A DNA stretch of 64,000 nt from Ruthenibacterium avium (GTDB lineage: Bacteria; Bacillota; Clostridia; Oscillospirales; Ruminococcaceae), in assembly GCA_019118905.1 (NCBI GenBank), contig DWYA01000077.1, positions 7,074 to 71,073 of the forward strand, written 5' to 3'. Positions 1 to 8,025 of the stretch are shown here, piece by piece. Numbering within the stretch: the first letter of the stretch is position 1; every line of letters starts with the position of its first letter. The notes beneath the pieces were generated by a model, which made no database searches, had not been told where the DNA came from, and saw only the letters and a list, made by a program, of their open reading frames with translations. The translations under genes and the position numbers were made by a program.

Positions 1-2439
1 CATCGTTTGGTAATATTCCGGTGTTTTCTGCTTGCCTGCGGCGTAGTACATGCGGTTTAAGCGCAGTTTGTTTTCCATCAGCATGGAGGTGGCAGGTGTG
101 ATATGTGCGATGACAACGGCATCCACTGCGTGGTGCAGCTGGGTTTCCGTGCGGGTGGCGTCCTTTTCGTCTTTGCCCCACGTCTGTTTGTTCAGCCATT
201 GCCGCCGCAGGGAGGAGGTAAGCTGGCCTTTAACACCAAACACGGGCGTGCTGCGCGCACCGGGGGCAAATTGCAGCGTTTCGCTTAAATAGCGCACCAG
301 ATATTTTGTAATATAGCGCGTGTCGTTTAAATTGCGCGATTTCCACTCGGAAAGCAGCTCGGTGTTGTCCAAATTGGGCAAGGTTAAGTAGCGGTAGGTG
401 CGCTCAGAAATCTGCTTGTGTTTCAGCATGTCATTAGCACGCACACGCAGGCGGTCGCACGCGGCGGCATCCAGATACATTAAAGGCACGGTTTGCCCCT
501 TGCGGCGGTTTTCGTCGGTATACACCAGCGCTTTATTGTGAATGGTATCGTCCAAAATCAGCGAAAACGGCACAATGTGATCCACCTCAAACTCCTGACG
601 GCGTGGGTTCAGCGCGGTGACTTTATCAATGGGCTTGTCGGAATACAGGCAGTGCCAGCCCTGCCGCTCGCCCAGCCGATAGCGCAGGCGCATTTCGCCC
701 GTGACAGCAGTTGGCTCAATGCCCAGCAGCGCGGCAACGGTTTCGGTGATTTGCTGGTTGTTTTTTTCGTTTTCTTTCTGACGGTTGTCAATATTTTGGC
801 GTTCTTCAAAGCTGTTGCCCACTTCGCTTGCCACCTCTACATTGATGGCGTAGGGTGCTCCATAGGCTTGGATGACGGCATTGATAATTTTTCGCGTTTC
901 GTTCAAGCTGCGCATAACGACAGCATTTTTGGCAAATTCGGCATCAGGCGAAAAGGCGGGAAGCAAGCGGTGTGTGCCGCCCTTTGCCATAATGGGGGCG
1001 TTGTCGAGTTTTGACTGGAAATGGCCATACAGCTCGCCGCCTTCAAATGCCGCAATCGCACCCTTCATATATTTTTCCGAAACGGCAGCCGTGCCGGAAA
1101 AATTTTGCCCGGCAAGCTTGCGGATGGCGGCTTCATTCAGTTCCGGCACAGCCCGCAGCGCCCGCAGGCGGCGGCGCGGGGTGTGGTTTTCGCACACAAT
1201 TTTGCTGATGCGGTTTAACAACGTGTCGGGCGCGGTGTAGTCCTCGCCGATGGCAGAAAGCCAGTCAATGCCGCACTCGTCCAGCAGCTTTTTCATCGGC
1301 TTTAAAAACTTGAGACATTTGCCAAGCGTTTCCTGCTTTCCGCTTTCTTTGGCTGTGGGCATATTGACCCCGGTATCGAATTTTTTTGCCAGTTTGGTGA
1401 CATCGTTTTTTTTCAGTTCGCCTTGTTCCAATGCTTTTTGCAGCAAAGCGCGTGCCAGCTCGGGGGCAAGCGTTACCTCACCCGTTTCCAAATTGGTGTA
1501 GCAATACTGAGAAAGTACGTTCACTAATGAGTAAATGTCGGCAAGGGGAGAAGCGCGGAAGGCGCACGGTTCATCCCGGTAATACCGGCAGTTGCCCAGC
1601 GTGTCCAAAAAGCCTTTGTATTTGCGCATGGGGTCGCCCGCTGTGCCGGGGCCGTCCTCAAAGTCGCGCTGGTTCAGCAAGATTTCCTCTAAAATTTCGG
1701 CGTTCGTCATGGGGCTGGCAAGCGGCTCTTTCCCGGCGCGTTTTTTGACTGCCGGGTTGGGCGCGAGTAAAATGGGGTAAGTTTCGCCTTGCTTTTGCAA
1801 AAGCATTTGCACCTCTTTGCGCAGCAGGTCACGCCCTACCAAGCAGCGCTCGGTTACATAAGGGTGGTTGAGGTAAGCGCGCTGTTCGCCACCGGTGGGG
1901 CAGGCAAAAGCGGCGTCACGCAAAAACATTTCGGCGGCGGTGCGGTAGCCGCCCTGCTCCATCAGTCGGTTGACGCGGCTGATGCCCGCCAGCTCTTGCT
2001 CGGCTTCCTCTTTTTCGGCTTTTGTCATATCCTCGGTATCGGTTTCAAAATAGTCCTGATAACCGCGGTGATTGCTGATATGAATGAGGCATGCTGCCAG
2101 CTCGCACGGGGAAAGCGGTTCGTCCAAGCCTTTGACACGCAGAGAAAGCGGGTCGGGATGAGGAGCTTCAAAGTAGCGGGAAAGCTCGTCCAGCGTTAAA
2201 AGCCCCATGCGCTGCAAATGCTGCTTCACACGCATTTTGCGGTGACTGCGCCGCCGAGTAACGCGGCGGGCGGCACGCTGTGCGCGGCGCTCCTGATTTT
2301 TATTGCATTTATCTTTGGGATTTTCCGAGGAGTCGAACAGGCGCACGCCAAAATCTTCAATCCAGTGTTCCCCCTCATTTTGAACCACTGCCCAACCTAC
2401 CGAGCCAATGCCAATATCTAAACCAAGCGTGTACTTCAT
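1..2439 (-). CDS. cas9: CRISPR-associated endonuclease Cas9, type II (probably II-C), N-terminal 813 codons; cut by window edge
   Basis: RNA-guided DNA endonuclease that cuts both target strands. Reading the minus strand from the ATG at 2439 gives one uninterrupted frame to base 1 (exactly 813 codons). The RuvC-I motif GLDIGIGSVGWAV has Asp8 at the catalytic position. An Arg-rich bridge helix spans about residues 48-75. RuvC-II (INVEVASE) has Glu535. The HNH motif FEVDHIVPFS has His621, followed by N and K residues. RuvC-III (HHAVDAVVIA) has Asp773. All four catalytic positions are intact, so this part is not a decayed copy. The compact spacing suggests a total of about 1,000-1,100 residues, as in type II-C. 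An AGGA ribosome site lies 9 nt before the ATG. The C-terminal PAM-interacting region, any cas1/cas2 and the repeat-spacer array would lie left of the window. The tracrRNA is divergent and immediately upstream. Confidence 0.95.
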   Translation of the reverse strand, partial: MKYTLGLDIGIGSVGWAVVQNEGEHWIEDFGVRLFDSSENPKDKCNKNQERRAQRAARRVTRRRSHRKMRVKQHLQRMGLLTLDELSRYFEAPHPDPLSLRVKGLDEPLSPCELAACLIHISNHRGYQDYFETDTEDMTKAEKEEAEQELAGISRVNRLMEQGGYRTAAEMFLRDAAFACPTGGEQRAYLNHPYVTERCLVGRDLLRKEVQMLLQKQGETYPILLAPNPAVKKRAGKEPLASPMTNAEILEEILLNQRDFEDGPGTAGDPMRKYKGFLDTLGNCRYYRDEPCAFRASPLADIYSLVNVLSQYCYTNLETGEVTLAPELARALLQKALEQGELKKNDVTKLAKKFDTGVNMPTAKESGKQETLGKCLKFLKPMKKLLDECGIDWLSAIGEDYTAPDTLLNRISKIVCENHTPRRRLRALRAVPELNEAAIRKLAGQNFSGTAAVSEKYMKGAIAAFEGGELYGHFQSKLDNAPIMAKGGTHRLLPAFSPDAEFAKNAVVMRSLNETRKIINAVIQAYGAPYAINVEVASEVGNSFEERQNIDNRQKENEKNNQQITETVAALLGIEPTAVTGEMRLRYRLGERQGWHCLYSDKPIDKVTALNPRRQEFEVDHIVPFSLILDDTIHNKALVYTDENRRKGQTVPLMYLDAAACDRLRVRANDMLKHKQISERTYRYLTLPNLDNTELLSEWKSRNLNDTRYITKYLVRYLSETLQFAPGARSTPVFGVKGQLTSSLRRQWLNKQTWGKDEKDATRTETQLHHAVDAVVIAHITPATSMLMENKLRLNRMYYAAGKQKTPEYYQTM

Positions 2440-2457
2440 GTTTTTTCATCCTTTCTG

Positions 2458-2486
2458 TTGACCTTTCCAAAGAAATACGATATAAT
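2458..2486 (+). promoter_or_regulatory. sigma-70 type promoter of the tracrRNA
   Basis: TTGACC at 2458-2463 and TATAAT at 2481-2486 are separated by exactly 17 bp, a near-consensus housekeeping promoter. It points right, toward the tracrRNA, with an expected start near 2493. It lies only about 20 bp upstream of the divergent cas9 start codon, so rightward transcription begins inside the cas9 leader region. Confidence 0.85.
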
Positions 2487-2509
2487 ACCCCTAGAGTTCA
2501 GATTATGAT

Positions 2510-2581
2510 GTGTCGGTTTATCTATATCCATCAGAGAAACTTATTTTGAAAACTGTGTCAGTTTATCAATATCCATCAGAG
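2510..2581 (+). repeat. duplicated anti-repeat-like 27-mer in the tracrRNA leader
   Basis: Two direct copies of a 27-nt sequence lie at 2510-2536 and 2555-2581, 45 bp apart and differing at only two positions. Both share the segment ATATCCATCAGAG. The second copy runs directly into the tracrRNA nexus, so it is the likely functional anti-repeat. The first is an extra copy inside the same primary transcript. Confidence 0.8.
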
Positions 2582-2659
2582 TTCTGAGATAAGGCCGTTG
2601 TGCCGAAGGGTATGGTGGTAACCCGGCTTTTGCCGAACCCACTTTTTTGTTGTTTTTTT

Positions 2660-2681
2660 GCCGCGCTTTGCGCGGCTTTTT
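2660..2681 (+). terminator. intrinsic terminator of tracrRNA
   Basis: A perfect 7-bp GC stem (GCCGCGC / GCGCGGC) with a TTT loop, followed by TTTTTCTTTT. Confidence 0.85.
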
Positions 2682-2722
2682 CTTTTGCTCCTATTTTTTT
2701 AAAGGAAAATATTTCCTGTTTT

Positions 2723-2731
2723 ATTATACCA
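2723..2731 (-). promoter_or_regulatory. candidate extended -10 promoter for leftward (cas9) transcription
   Basis: The minus strand reads TGGTATAAT here, an extended -10 element with no convincing -35 box. A transcript from about 2716 would run leftward through the whole tracrRNA locus in antisense before reaching cas9 at 2439. No better cas9 promoter was seen closer to the gene. Several likely promoters in this window share TGGTATAAT, which supports its use. Confidence 0.45.
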
Positions 2732-2790
2732 AATGAATTGTACGATAAAAACACCTGCAAATAAAACAATCAAAATTTGTGCATTTACAA

Positions 2791-2825
2791 CAAAAACCGT
2801 GGATGTCGTTTGACATCCACGGTTT
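2791..2825 (-). terminator. intrinsic terminator after the nahK operon
   Basis: A 14-bp inverted repeat (2794-2807 with 2812-2825) with a 4-nt loop. Read on the minus strand it is followed by a T-rich run. It lies 44 bp downstream of the nahK stop. Confidence 0.8.
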
Positions 2826-2868
2826 GTTTCTGCCGCATACGCCGGTGGGCGCTGCGGACGATATTTTT

Positions 2869-3981
2869 TTAATATTTTGCTGCGATGGCTTTCATCTGCT
2901 CCCAGCAGTTTTCCATGTCGCTTACCAGCTTGAACTGGGTGCGGCAGCGGTCGAGGTTCTGGCCTTCGCGGTGTACGCGGAAATAGTGGTCACCCTCGAG
3001 ATAGTCGGTGAGGAAGCGGATGCCGCATTCCAGCGTCATCAGCTTAGCGCCCCAAGGCAGATATTCTTTCTCTGCGGGGGTCAATGCATCACCAGCGGCT
3101 TCCATGAAGCCTTTGGTGTAGATTTCATACAGCTCAATGTCGAAGTTTACCTTAGACAGGTCTTTCTCGTCCTCTGCGCTGTGGTTGGCACCAAAGCGGA
3201 TGGAGTCGCCGTAGTCATTCAGTGCAAGGCCGGGCATAACGGTGTCGAGGTCGATGACGCAAATGCCGGTGCCGGTGGCTTTATCCATCAAGATATTGTT
3301 CAGCTTGGTGTCGTTGTGAGTAACACGCAAGGGAAGCTTGCCGGCCTCCAGCAAATCCATCAGCACAGCGCAGTCTTTTTCACGCGCCAGCACGAAGTCG
3401 ATTTCCGCCTGCACGTCTTTTGCACGGCCACATGCATCGGCATCCAATGCCTTTTTAAAGTTGGCAAAACGGTTGCGTGTATCGTGGAACTTGGCAATCG
3501 TTTCGTGCAGGGTAGAAGCGTCATAGCCGGAAAGCAAGCGCTGGAAATGGCCGAACGCTTTAGCGCTCTCATAGAACTGCTCGGGCTTTTCTACACTTTG
3601 CAGGCACACGGTTCCCTCAATGAAGGGATACACGCGCCAGCAGCCGCCCTCACTGTCACGATAGAAGTTTTTGCCTTCCTTGGTGCGCAGAACCGTCATG
3701 GTTTCGCGTGCGGCATCGCCGCCGTTTTTCTCAATGATGCTGCGCAGGTAATCGGTAACGCCCACAATGTTTTCCATCAGGCCATCAGGATCGGTGAAGG
3801 TATTGGTGTTGATGCGCTGGAGAATGTAGCGCACACAGTCGCCTTCTTCATTTTGTGTATAAACACAAAACGTGTCGTTGATATGTCCTTTTCCGTAGCG
3901 CACTGCGCCGACGATTTCGCCGCCGAAATCAAAGCCGGTTAAGGCTTGGGACAGAGTTTCTTCCGCTTTGCAAAGTGCCAT
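2869..3981 (-). CDS. nahK: N-acetylhexosamine 1-kinase (NahK/LnpB type)
   Basis: Phosphorylates GalNAc or GlcNAc at the anomeric C1 using ATP, feeding the HexNAc released by the GH112 phosphorylase into nucleotide-sugar metabolism. The 370-residue protein has an aminoglycoside-phosphotransferase-type kinase fold. The catalytic loop THNDTKLNNIL has Asp224 and a following Asn, and the metal-binding motif VIDLDTV has Asp244/246. Length matches bifidobacterial NahK (about 360). The ATG at 3981 was chosen over an upstream in-frame ATG because a GGGAGG site lies 9 nt ahead and the start is 4 nt past the stop of the upstream nucleotidyltransferase, so the two are translationally coupled. It is the last gene of the leftward operon. 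Generic APH-family sugar kinases are the alternative, but the neighbourhood strongly favours NahK. Confidence 0.88.
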   Translation of the reverse strand: MALCKAEETLSQALTGFDFGGEIVGAVRYGKGHINDTFCVYTQNEEGDCVRYILQRINTNTFTDPDGLMENIVGVTDYLRSIIEKNGGDAARETMTVLRTKEGKNFYRDSEGGCWRVYPFIEGTVCLQSVEKPEQFYESAKAFGHFQRLLSGYDASTLHETIAKFHDTRNRFANFKKALDADACGRAKDVQAEIDFVLAREKDCAVLMDLLEAGKLPLRVTHNDTKLNNILMDKATGTGICVIDLDTVMPGLALNDYGDSIRFGANHSAEDEKDLSKVNFDIELYEIYTKGFMEAAGDALTPAEKEYLPWGAKLMTLECGIRFLTDYLEGDHYFRVHREGQNLDRCRTQFKLVSDMENCWEQMKAIAAKY

Positions 3982-3985
3982 TTGC

Positions 3986-4909
3986 TTATGCCTCCCACAA
4001 GTTGTCCGGGTACAATCCGGCTTTTGTTTTCTCCGCGATGGCATTTACCACAACGGGCTTATCCTCTTTGTAAGTAACGCCATACCATTTGTCGCCGCTG
4101 CGCAGTACGCGGACGTCGGCTTTACCTTCTTCAATCAGCTGGCTGACCACACTGGGCAGGAAGTACTCGCCCTTCAGCGGATTTTTCACCAATGCTTCAT
4201 CGAGGAATTTGGCAAAACGAGCCTGAGTCTCTTTCACAAAGCTCTCAGTGAAGCCCCACAGGTTCATGGAAACGATGCTGTCCGGGGAAACGTCGGTCCA
4301 AGTTGCGCCGTCGTCCTCAGTGAAGTGGATGCCGCCCTCATAAGTCTCAATTTTGGTGCGCTCGGTAACGCTGGCCAAAGTGCCGTCGTTATTCTCTACG
4401 CACACGCCGCGGGCAACGCTGCCGTGCTCGGTAACGGTGTTCTTGAGCAGATAGCCCACCATGGCGTAGCTGTATTTCTCGCCGTCCTCGTGAGTGGACA
4501 GGTAGTTGTAAATTTCGCGGAATGCCTCGGGGCCATAGTAGTCGTCGGCGTTGATAACGGCAAACGGTGCGTCAATCACATCGCGTGCAGCCAAGATAGC
4601 GTGGCTGGTGCCCCAGGGTTTGGTGCGGCCTTCCGGCACGGTGTAGCCTGCGGGAAGGTCTTCCAGCTGCTGATAAGCATAGCGCACGTCCATGATTTTG
4701 GAAAGACGGTCGCCGATGGCTTCTTTAAAAGCGTCCTCAATTTCGTGCTTGATGATGAACACGACAGTTTCAAAACCGGCGCGGCGTGCGTCGAAAATGG
4801 AATAGTCGATGATGATTTGGCCGTGGTTGCCCACCGGGTCAATTTGTTTCAATCCACCGTAGCGGCTGCCCATACCGGCTGCCATAACAACAAGAATCGG
4901 TTTTTTCAT
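3986..4909 (-). CDS. nucleotidyltransferase, probable UTP:hexose/HexNAc-1-phosphate uridylyltransferase
   Basis: Activates a sugar 1-phosphate with an NTP to give a nucleotide sugar and pyrophosphate. The 307-residue protein begins with a Rossmann-like GT-A nucleotidyltransferase motif, AAGMGSRYGGLKQ (about residues 9-21). It has an acidic INADDYYG motif near residue 118 for metal and sugar-phosphate binding. It sits between galE and nahK. In bifidobacterial LNB/GNB operons this step is done by a GalT-like UDP-glucose:hexose-1-P uridylyltransferase (LnpC), which is absent here. I infer that this enzyme takes HexNAc-1-P and/or Gal-1-P directly with UTP. The exact substrate cannot be read from sequence; a glucose-1-P uridylyltransferase role is possible. 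Confidence 0.8.
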   Translation of the reverse strand: MKKPILVVMAAGMGSRYGGLKQIDPVGNHGQIIIDYSIFDARRAGFETVVFIIKHEIEDAFKEAIGDRLSKIMDVRYAYQQLEDLPAGYTVPEGRTKPWGTSHAILAARDVIDAPFAVINADDYYGPEAFREIYNYLSTHEDGEKYSYAMVGYLLKNTVTEHGSVARGVCVENNDGTLASVTERTKIETYEGGIHFTEDDGATWTDVSPDSIVSMNLWGFTESFVKETQARFAKFLDEALVKNPLKGEYFLPSVVSQLIEEGKADVRVLRSGDKWYGVTYKEDKPVVVNAIAEKTKAGLYPDNLWEA

Positions 4910-4931
4910 ACGATAACCTCCGCATATTACC

Positions 4932-4963
4932 AGCGGCAGTGCAAAGCAAAGTACACTGCCGCT
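4932..4963. other. intra-operon hairpin without T-tract
   Basis: AGCGGCAGTG (4932-4941) is perfectly inverted at 4954-4963 in the 88-bp gap between galE and the nucleotidyltransferase. No T-run follows on the minus strand, so it is more likely an mRNA processing or stabilising element than a terminator. Confidence 0.6.
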
Positions 4964-4997
4964 CTATTACGATTGAAAATAGATAGCGAGTAACGGC

Positions 4998-6017
4998 TCA
5001 GCCTTTGTAGCCGTTGGGGTTCATGCTCTGCCATTTGTAGCTGGATGCGCACATCTCGTCGATGCCGTACTCAGCTTCCCAGCCCAGCTCTTCACGCGCT
5101 TTTGTAGGGTCGGCGTAGCACTCGGCAATATCGCCGGGACGGCGCGGGTCGATCACATAGGGCAGCTCTTTGCCGCAGGCTTTGGAGTATGCCTTGATGA
5201 CATCCAAAACGCTGTAACCGTGGCCGGTGCCCAGGTTGCAGATGAACAGGCCGCAGTTGGTGGACAGCTTTTTCAGGGCTGCAACGTGGCCGCGAGCCAA
5301 ATCAACAACATGGATATAGTCGCGCACGCCGGTGCCGTCGGGGGTGGGGTAGTCGTTGCCGAACACATGTACCTCTTTCAGCTTGCCGACAGCCACTTTT
5401 GCAATGTACGGCACGAGGTTGTTGGGAATGCCGTTGGGGTCCTCGCCAATCAGGCCGCTCTCATGTGCGCCAATCGGGTTGAAGTAACGCAGCAGGGCAA
5501 CGTTCATGGTGGGGTCTGCCTTGCAGATATCCTTGAGCATATTTTCGTTCATGACCTTGGTAGCGCCGTACGGGTTTGTGGTAGCGCCAACAGGGAAGTC
5601 CTCACGGATGGGTACGCTGGCGGGGTCGCCGTACACCGTAGCGGAGGAGGAGAACACAAAGTTCTTCACGCCGTATTTTTTCATGGCGTTCAGCACGTTC
5701 AATGCGCTGATGAGGTTGTTGCTGTAATATTCCAGCGGCTTCTGCACGCTTTCGCCCACGGCCTTGTAAGCGGCAAAGTGGATGACCGCGTCAATTTCAG
5801 GATGGTCAGCAAACAGCTTGTCAACCGCAGGCTGGTCGCAAAGGTCGATGTTGATAAAGGGAACAGGCTTTCCGGCGATTTGCTCCACACGGTGCAGCGC
5901 TTCTTCACAGGAGTTGTAAAGGTTATCCGCTACGAGAATCTCATATCCGGCTTTCATCAACTCAATGCAGGTGTGGCTGCCGATGTAGCCGGCGCCGCCG
6001 CTTACTAAAATAGACAT
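4998..6017 (-). CDS. galE: UDP-glucose 4-epimerase
   Basis: NAD-dependent interconversion of UDP-Gal and UDP-Glc, and in many gut homologues of UDP-GalNAc and UDP-GlcNAc. The 339-residue short-chain dehydrogenase fold carries the nucleotide motif GGAGYIGS at the N-terminus, the SSSATVYG strand with the catalytic Ser, and the YGATK (YxxxK) catalytic pair near residue 149. Length is standard for GalE. It is the first enzyme gene of the leftward set galE-nucleotidyltransferase-nahK and completes the Leloir-variant route for GNB/LNB products. A minus-strand TATAAT lies at 6114-6119 upstream, within a gap that follows the araC gene, so galE may have its own promoter. Confidence 0.95.
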   Translation of the reverse strand: MSILVSGGAGYIGSHTCIELMKAGYEILVADNLYNSCEEALHRVEQIAGKPVPFINIDLCDQPAVDKLFADHPEIDAVIHFAAYKAVGESVQKPLEYYSNNLISALNVLNAMKKYGVKNFVFSSSATVYGDPASVPIREDFPVGATTNPYGATKVMNENMLKDICKADPTMNVALLRYFNPIGAHESGLIGEDPNGIPNNLVPYIAKVAVGKLKEVHVFGNDYPTPDGTGVRDYIHVVDLARGHVAALKKLSTNCGLFICNLGTGHGYSVLDVIKAYSKACGKELPYVIDPRRPGDIAECYADPTKAREELGWEAEYGIDEMCASSYKWQSMNPNGYKG

Positions 6018-6056
6018 AGTGCATCATGCTCCTTTGCGTTGTTTCGTGTATAACGT

Positions 6057-6119
6057 CACGAACGAGATTTGCGTTCGTGCTCTTTCATTGTTTATTTTAA
6101 GAGTTTCTGCGCGATTATA
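6057..6119 (-). promoter_or_regulatory. probable galE promoter -10 and leader hairpin
   Basis: The minus strand reads TATAAT at 6114-6119. Between it and galE an inverted repeat (CACGAACG 6057-6064 with CGTTCGTG 6072-6079) would form a hairpin in the leader. No good -35 is visible, as expected if an AraC-type activator is needed. Confidence 0.45.
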
Positions 6120-6184
6120 AAATAGATTTTTTCGTATAATATTTGCACAATTATCCCCTAGGTGTCTAATCGTCCGCAAGATGT

Positions 6185-7093
6185 TCAAAGATGTTCACTT
6201 TCCGGCGCTTTACCAGACAAACCTTTTACCGACGATGCATACTCTGACGGTGTCATGCCGGTAGTTTTTTTGAAGTGGCGGGAAAAATAATGAATCGAGG
6301 AATAACCCAGCATAGAGGCAATTTCGGTAAAATTATAGCATCCTTCGCGGATTTTTTCTTTTGCCGCTTCGATTTTCAGCTGCCCGAAATACTCCATCGC
6401 GCCCCCGCCGGTGCGCTCGCGGAAAATTTTCTGCAAATAGCTGCGGCCCACCAGATTATCGCGGCAGATGTCGGCAAGCGTCAGCTTGCGGGAAAGGTTA
6501 TCCTGCAAATAACGTGTCATGGAGGCGATAAAATCCTGCTGGTTATGCTCACGCATCATCGTTCCAGAGCGCTCGGTTTGCAGCGAGCCGGCACGGCGCA
6601 CCAGACGCACAAGCAGCTGCTCCAGCGCACAGGCAATCAGCTGCTCTGCGCCGAAGGAAGCGTTTTCGCGGCGTTCAAGCCGAAGCATTTGAGGGTCGCC
6701 CAAATTAGAAGAGAAGGCGGCAGATGCTTCGGTGACAATGGAAGCCAAAAGCGCGCGTCCGCTGTCGCCCAGCGATTCGATGCGCTCTTCAAAAAAGCGC
6801 ATATGTTCACTGCGGCACACAAAGCCTACCACCACCAGATTGGGTGCGGTGCCGCCGCAAGAGCAAACGCTGTGAAATTCGCCCGGCTTGTGAAAAATAA
6901 TCTGCCCTTTTTGCAGAATGTGCTGGCACTCTCCGGCACAAACGGATACCTCTCCTTTATCTACATATAAAAATTCCCAAAAGTTGTGGCTTTCCCCTTC
7001 AAAAGAATAAGTGCTGGTATACTCAAAATAGTGGATGGAAATAATTTCATCCACCACGAACGGCTTTTGCAGCTGAATGGTTTCATAGCCCAA
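6185..7093 (-). CDS. AraC-family transcriptional regulator with N-terminal cupin
   Basis: Likely senses a sugar and controls the flanking LNB/GNB genes. Residues about 20-110 look like a cupin ligand-binding domain (HNFWEFLYVDKGEV, then HKPGEFHSV). Residues about 195-290 hold the paired AraC helix-turn-helix, ending in the signature MLGYSSIHYFSRHFKKTTGMTPSEY. The TTG at 7093 is preferred: GAGGAGG lies 9 nt upstream and no ATG fits as well. It lies 53 bp downstream of a second araC gene and upstream of galE, all leftward. The middle region (110-190) has no recognised fold. The inducer is unknown. Confidence 0.9.
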   Translation of the reverse strand: MGYETIQLQKPFVVDEIISIHYFEYTSTYSFEGESHNFWEFLYVDKGEVSVCAGECQHILQKGQIIFHKPGEFHSVCSCGGTAPNLVVVGFVCRSEHMRFFEERIESLGDSGRALLASIVTEASAAFSSNLGDPQMLRLERRENASFGAEQLIACALEQLLVRLVRRAGSLQTERSGTMMREHNQQDFIASMTRYLQDNLSRKLTLADICRDNLVGRSYLQKIFRERTGGGAMEYFGQLKIEAAKEKIREGCYNFTEIASMLGYSSIHYFSRHFKKTTGMTPSEYASSVKGLSGKAPESEHL

Positions 7094-7146
7094 GGGTAAG
7101 AACCTCCTCTTTGTGTTGCATAGGCGGCGAAAAAGGCTGCCGTGTG

Positions 7147-8025
7147 TTATTTTCCGTCGTCTTGCACGTGTTCACGCGCGAGGCGGCATTGCTTACGGTA
7201 TTCCATGGGGCTTTGCGCGGTCAGCCGGCGAAAGCTTTGGGAAAAATAGCTTGGCGAAGAAAAGCCCAAAAGATGAGAAATTTGGGACAGGGAGTAGTCG
7301 GTGTTTTCCAAAAGGTACTTGCTTTCTCGAATGCGGCGTTCAATTAAGTAGTTAATGGGGGAGATGCCGTATTCTTTGTTAAACGCATGAACCAGATAAT
7401 ACTTATTGACGTGCGCAATATCCGCCAGCAAATTTAAGGTAATGGCTTCAGCGAAATGCTCATCAATATAGCGCCGGGCGGCGGCGCATTCCTTATTGGT
7501 ACGCCGTGTGGGCTCCAGCTGCATGGTAAAATGGGTGTGACGCAAAATCAGTGTGAGCAGTACCTCTAAAAGATGCTGACACACATCTTCCCAGCCGCGG
7601 GGATGATCTTCCGCTTCCTTTAAAAGCGTGCGCAGGAAAAAGATAATTTCGTTGCGGTCTTCGCGATAGTTTAAGATGGCATGGTCTTTATTTTGGGTTC
7701 CAAAGCTGAAATCCAGCCCGTCAATGCCTAAAACGATGTATTCCAGCGGATTGCTGGTAATACTGGACTCGGTGTGCTCGATATTCGGGTTCACAATTAC
7801 CATGTCGTCGCTTCCGACAGGGATAACTTGGTCTTTCATGCGAAACTCACCAATGCCGCGCATACAGTAAAACAGCTCGGTGCATGGGTGACTGTGCAGA
7901 GTGCTGTGCCAATCTGTGCTGAAGTGGGCTTCCGTGACATATAAAAGCCGTGCGCCGCTGAGATTGTTTCCGGTACGGTTTCTTCCGGAGGGTTTATCGC
8001 CGATGTCATATCTGCTGTTGCTCAT
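7147..8025 (-). CDS. AraC-family transcriptional regulator with N-terminal cupin
   Basis: The 292-residue regulator is divergent from the ABC importer operon and probably its activator. The N-terminal cupin (HSHPCTELFYCMRGIGEF, NPNIEHTES) is the presumed sugar sensor. The C-terminal AraC double HTH is at about residues 185-285 (LLADIAHVNKYYLVHAF and LLGFSSPSYFSQSFRR). The ATG at 8025 has GAGGAGG 5 nt ahead. It is not a recent duplicate of the neighbouring AraC gene: the N-terminal halves differ clearly. Two adjacent AraC sensors suggest separate control of import/phosphorolysis and of the galE-nahK branch, but which acts where cannot be told from sequence. Confidence 0.9.
   Translation of the reverse strand: MSNSRYDIGDKPSGRNRTGNNLSGARLLYVTEAHFSTDWHSTLHSHPCTELFYCMRGIGEFRMKDQVIPVGSDDMVIVNPNIEHTESSITSNPLEYIVLGIDGLDFSFGTQNKDHAILNYREDRNEIIFFLRTLLKEAEDHPRGWEDVCQHLLEVLLTLILRHTHFTMQLEPTRRTNKECAAARRYIDEHFAEAITLNLLADIAHVNKYYLVHAFNKEYGISPINYLIERRIRESKYLLENTDYSLSQISHLLGFSSPSYFSQSFRRLTAQSPMEYRKQCRLAREHVQDDGK

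Larger units (their letters stand above)
2493..2681 (+). ncRNA. tracrRNA of the type II CRISPR system
   Basis: The trans-activating RNA pairs with pre-crRNA repeats and anchors the guide in Cas9. The stretch has a consensus promoter just upstream and ends in an intrinsic terminator (GCCGCGC, TTT loop, GCGCGGC, then Ts; 2660-2681). Between them is a probable anti-repeat (about 2555-2590), then a nexus-like small hairpin (GGC 2593-2595 with GCC 2602-2604), a second hairpin (GGGT 2608-2611 with ACCC 2621-2624) and a third (CGGC 2624-2627 with GCCG 2632-2635). This order is typical of tracrRNAs beside cas9. The crRNA repeat is outside the window, so the anti-repeat assignment is inferred from position. 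The 5' part contains a second copy of the anti-repeat-like sequence. A mature form starting near 2550 after processing is likely. Confidence 0.8.

Noticed and set aside
493..1014. Several plus-strand ORFs of 60-170 codons across 50-2,550
   Set aside because: They lie opposite the continuous Cas9 frame, have no ribosome sites and show no conserved motifs; they are shadows.
2510..2581. CRISPR array read from the two 27-mers
   Set aside because: Only two copies, 45 bp apart, no spacer-sized interval of normal length, and inside the tracrRNA transcript; anti-repeat duplication fits better. No repeat-spacer array is visible in the window.
2779..3942. 387-codon plus-strand ORF opposite nahK
   Set aside because: Antisense of a clear kinase gene with catalytic motifs; low-complexity His/Val/Gln-rich translation and no ribosome site.
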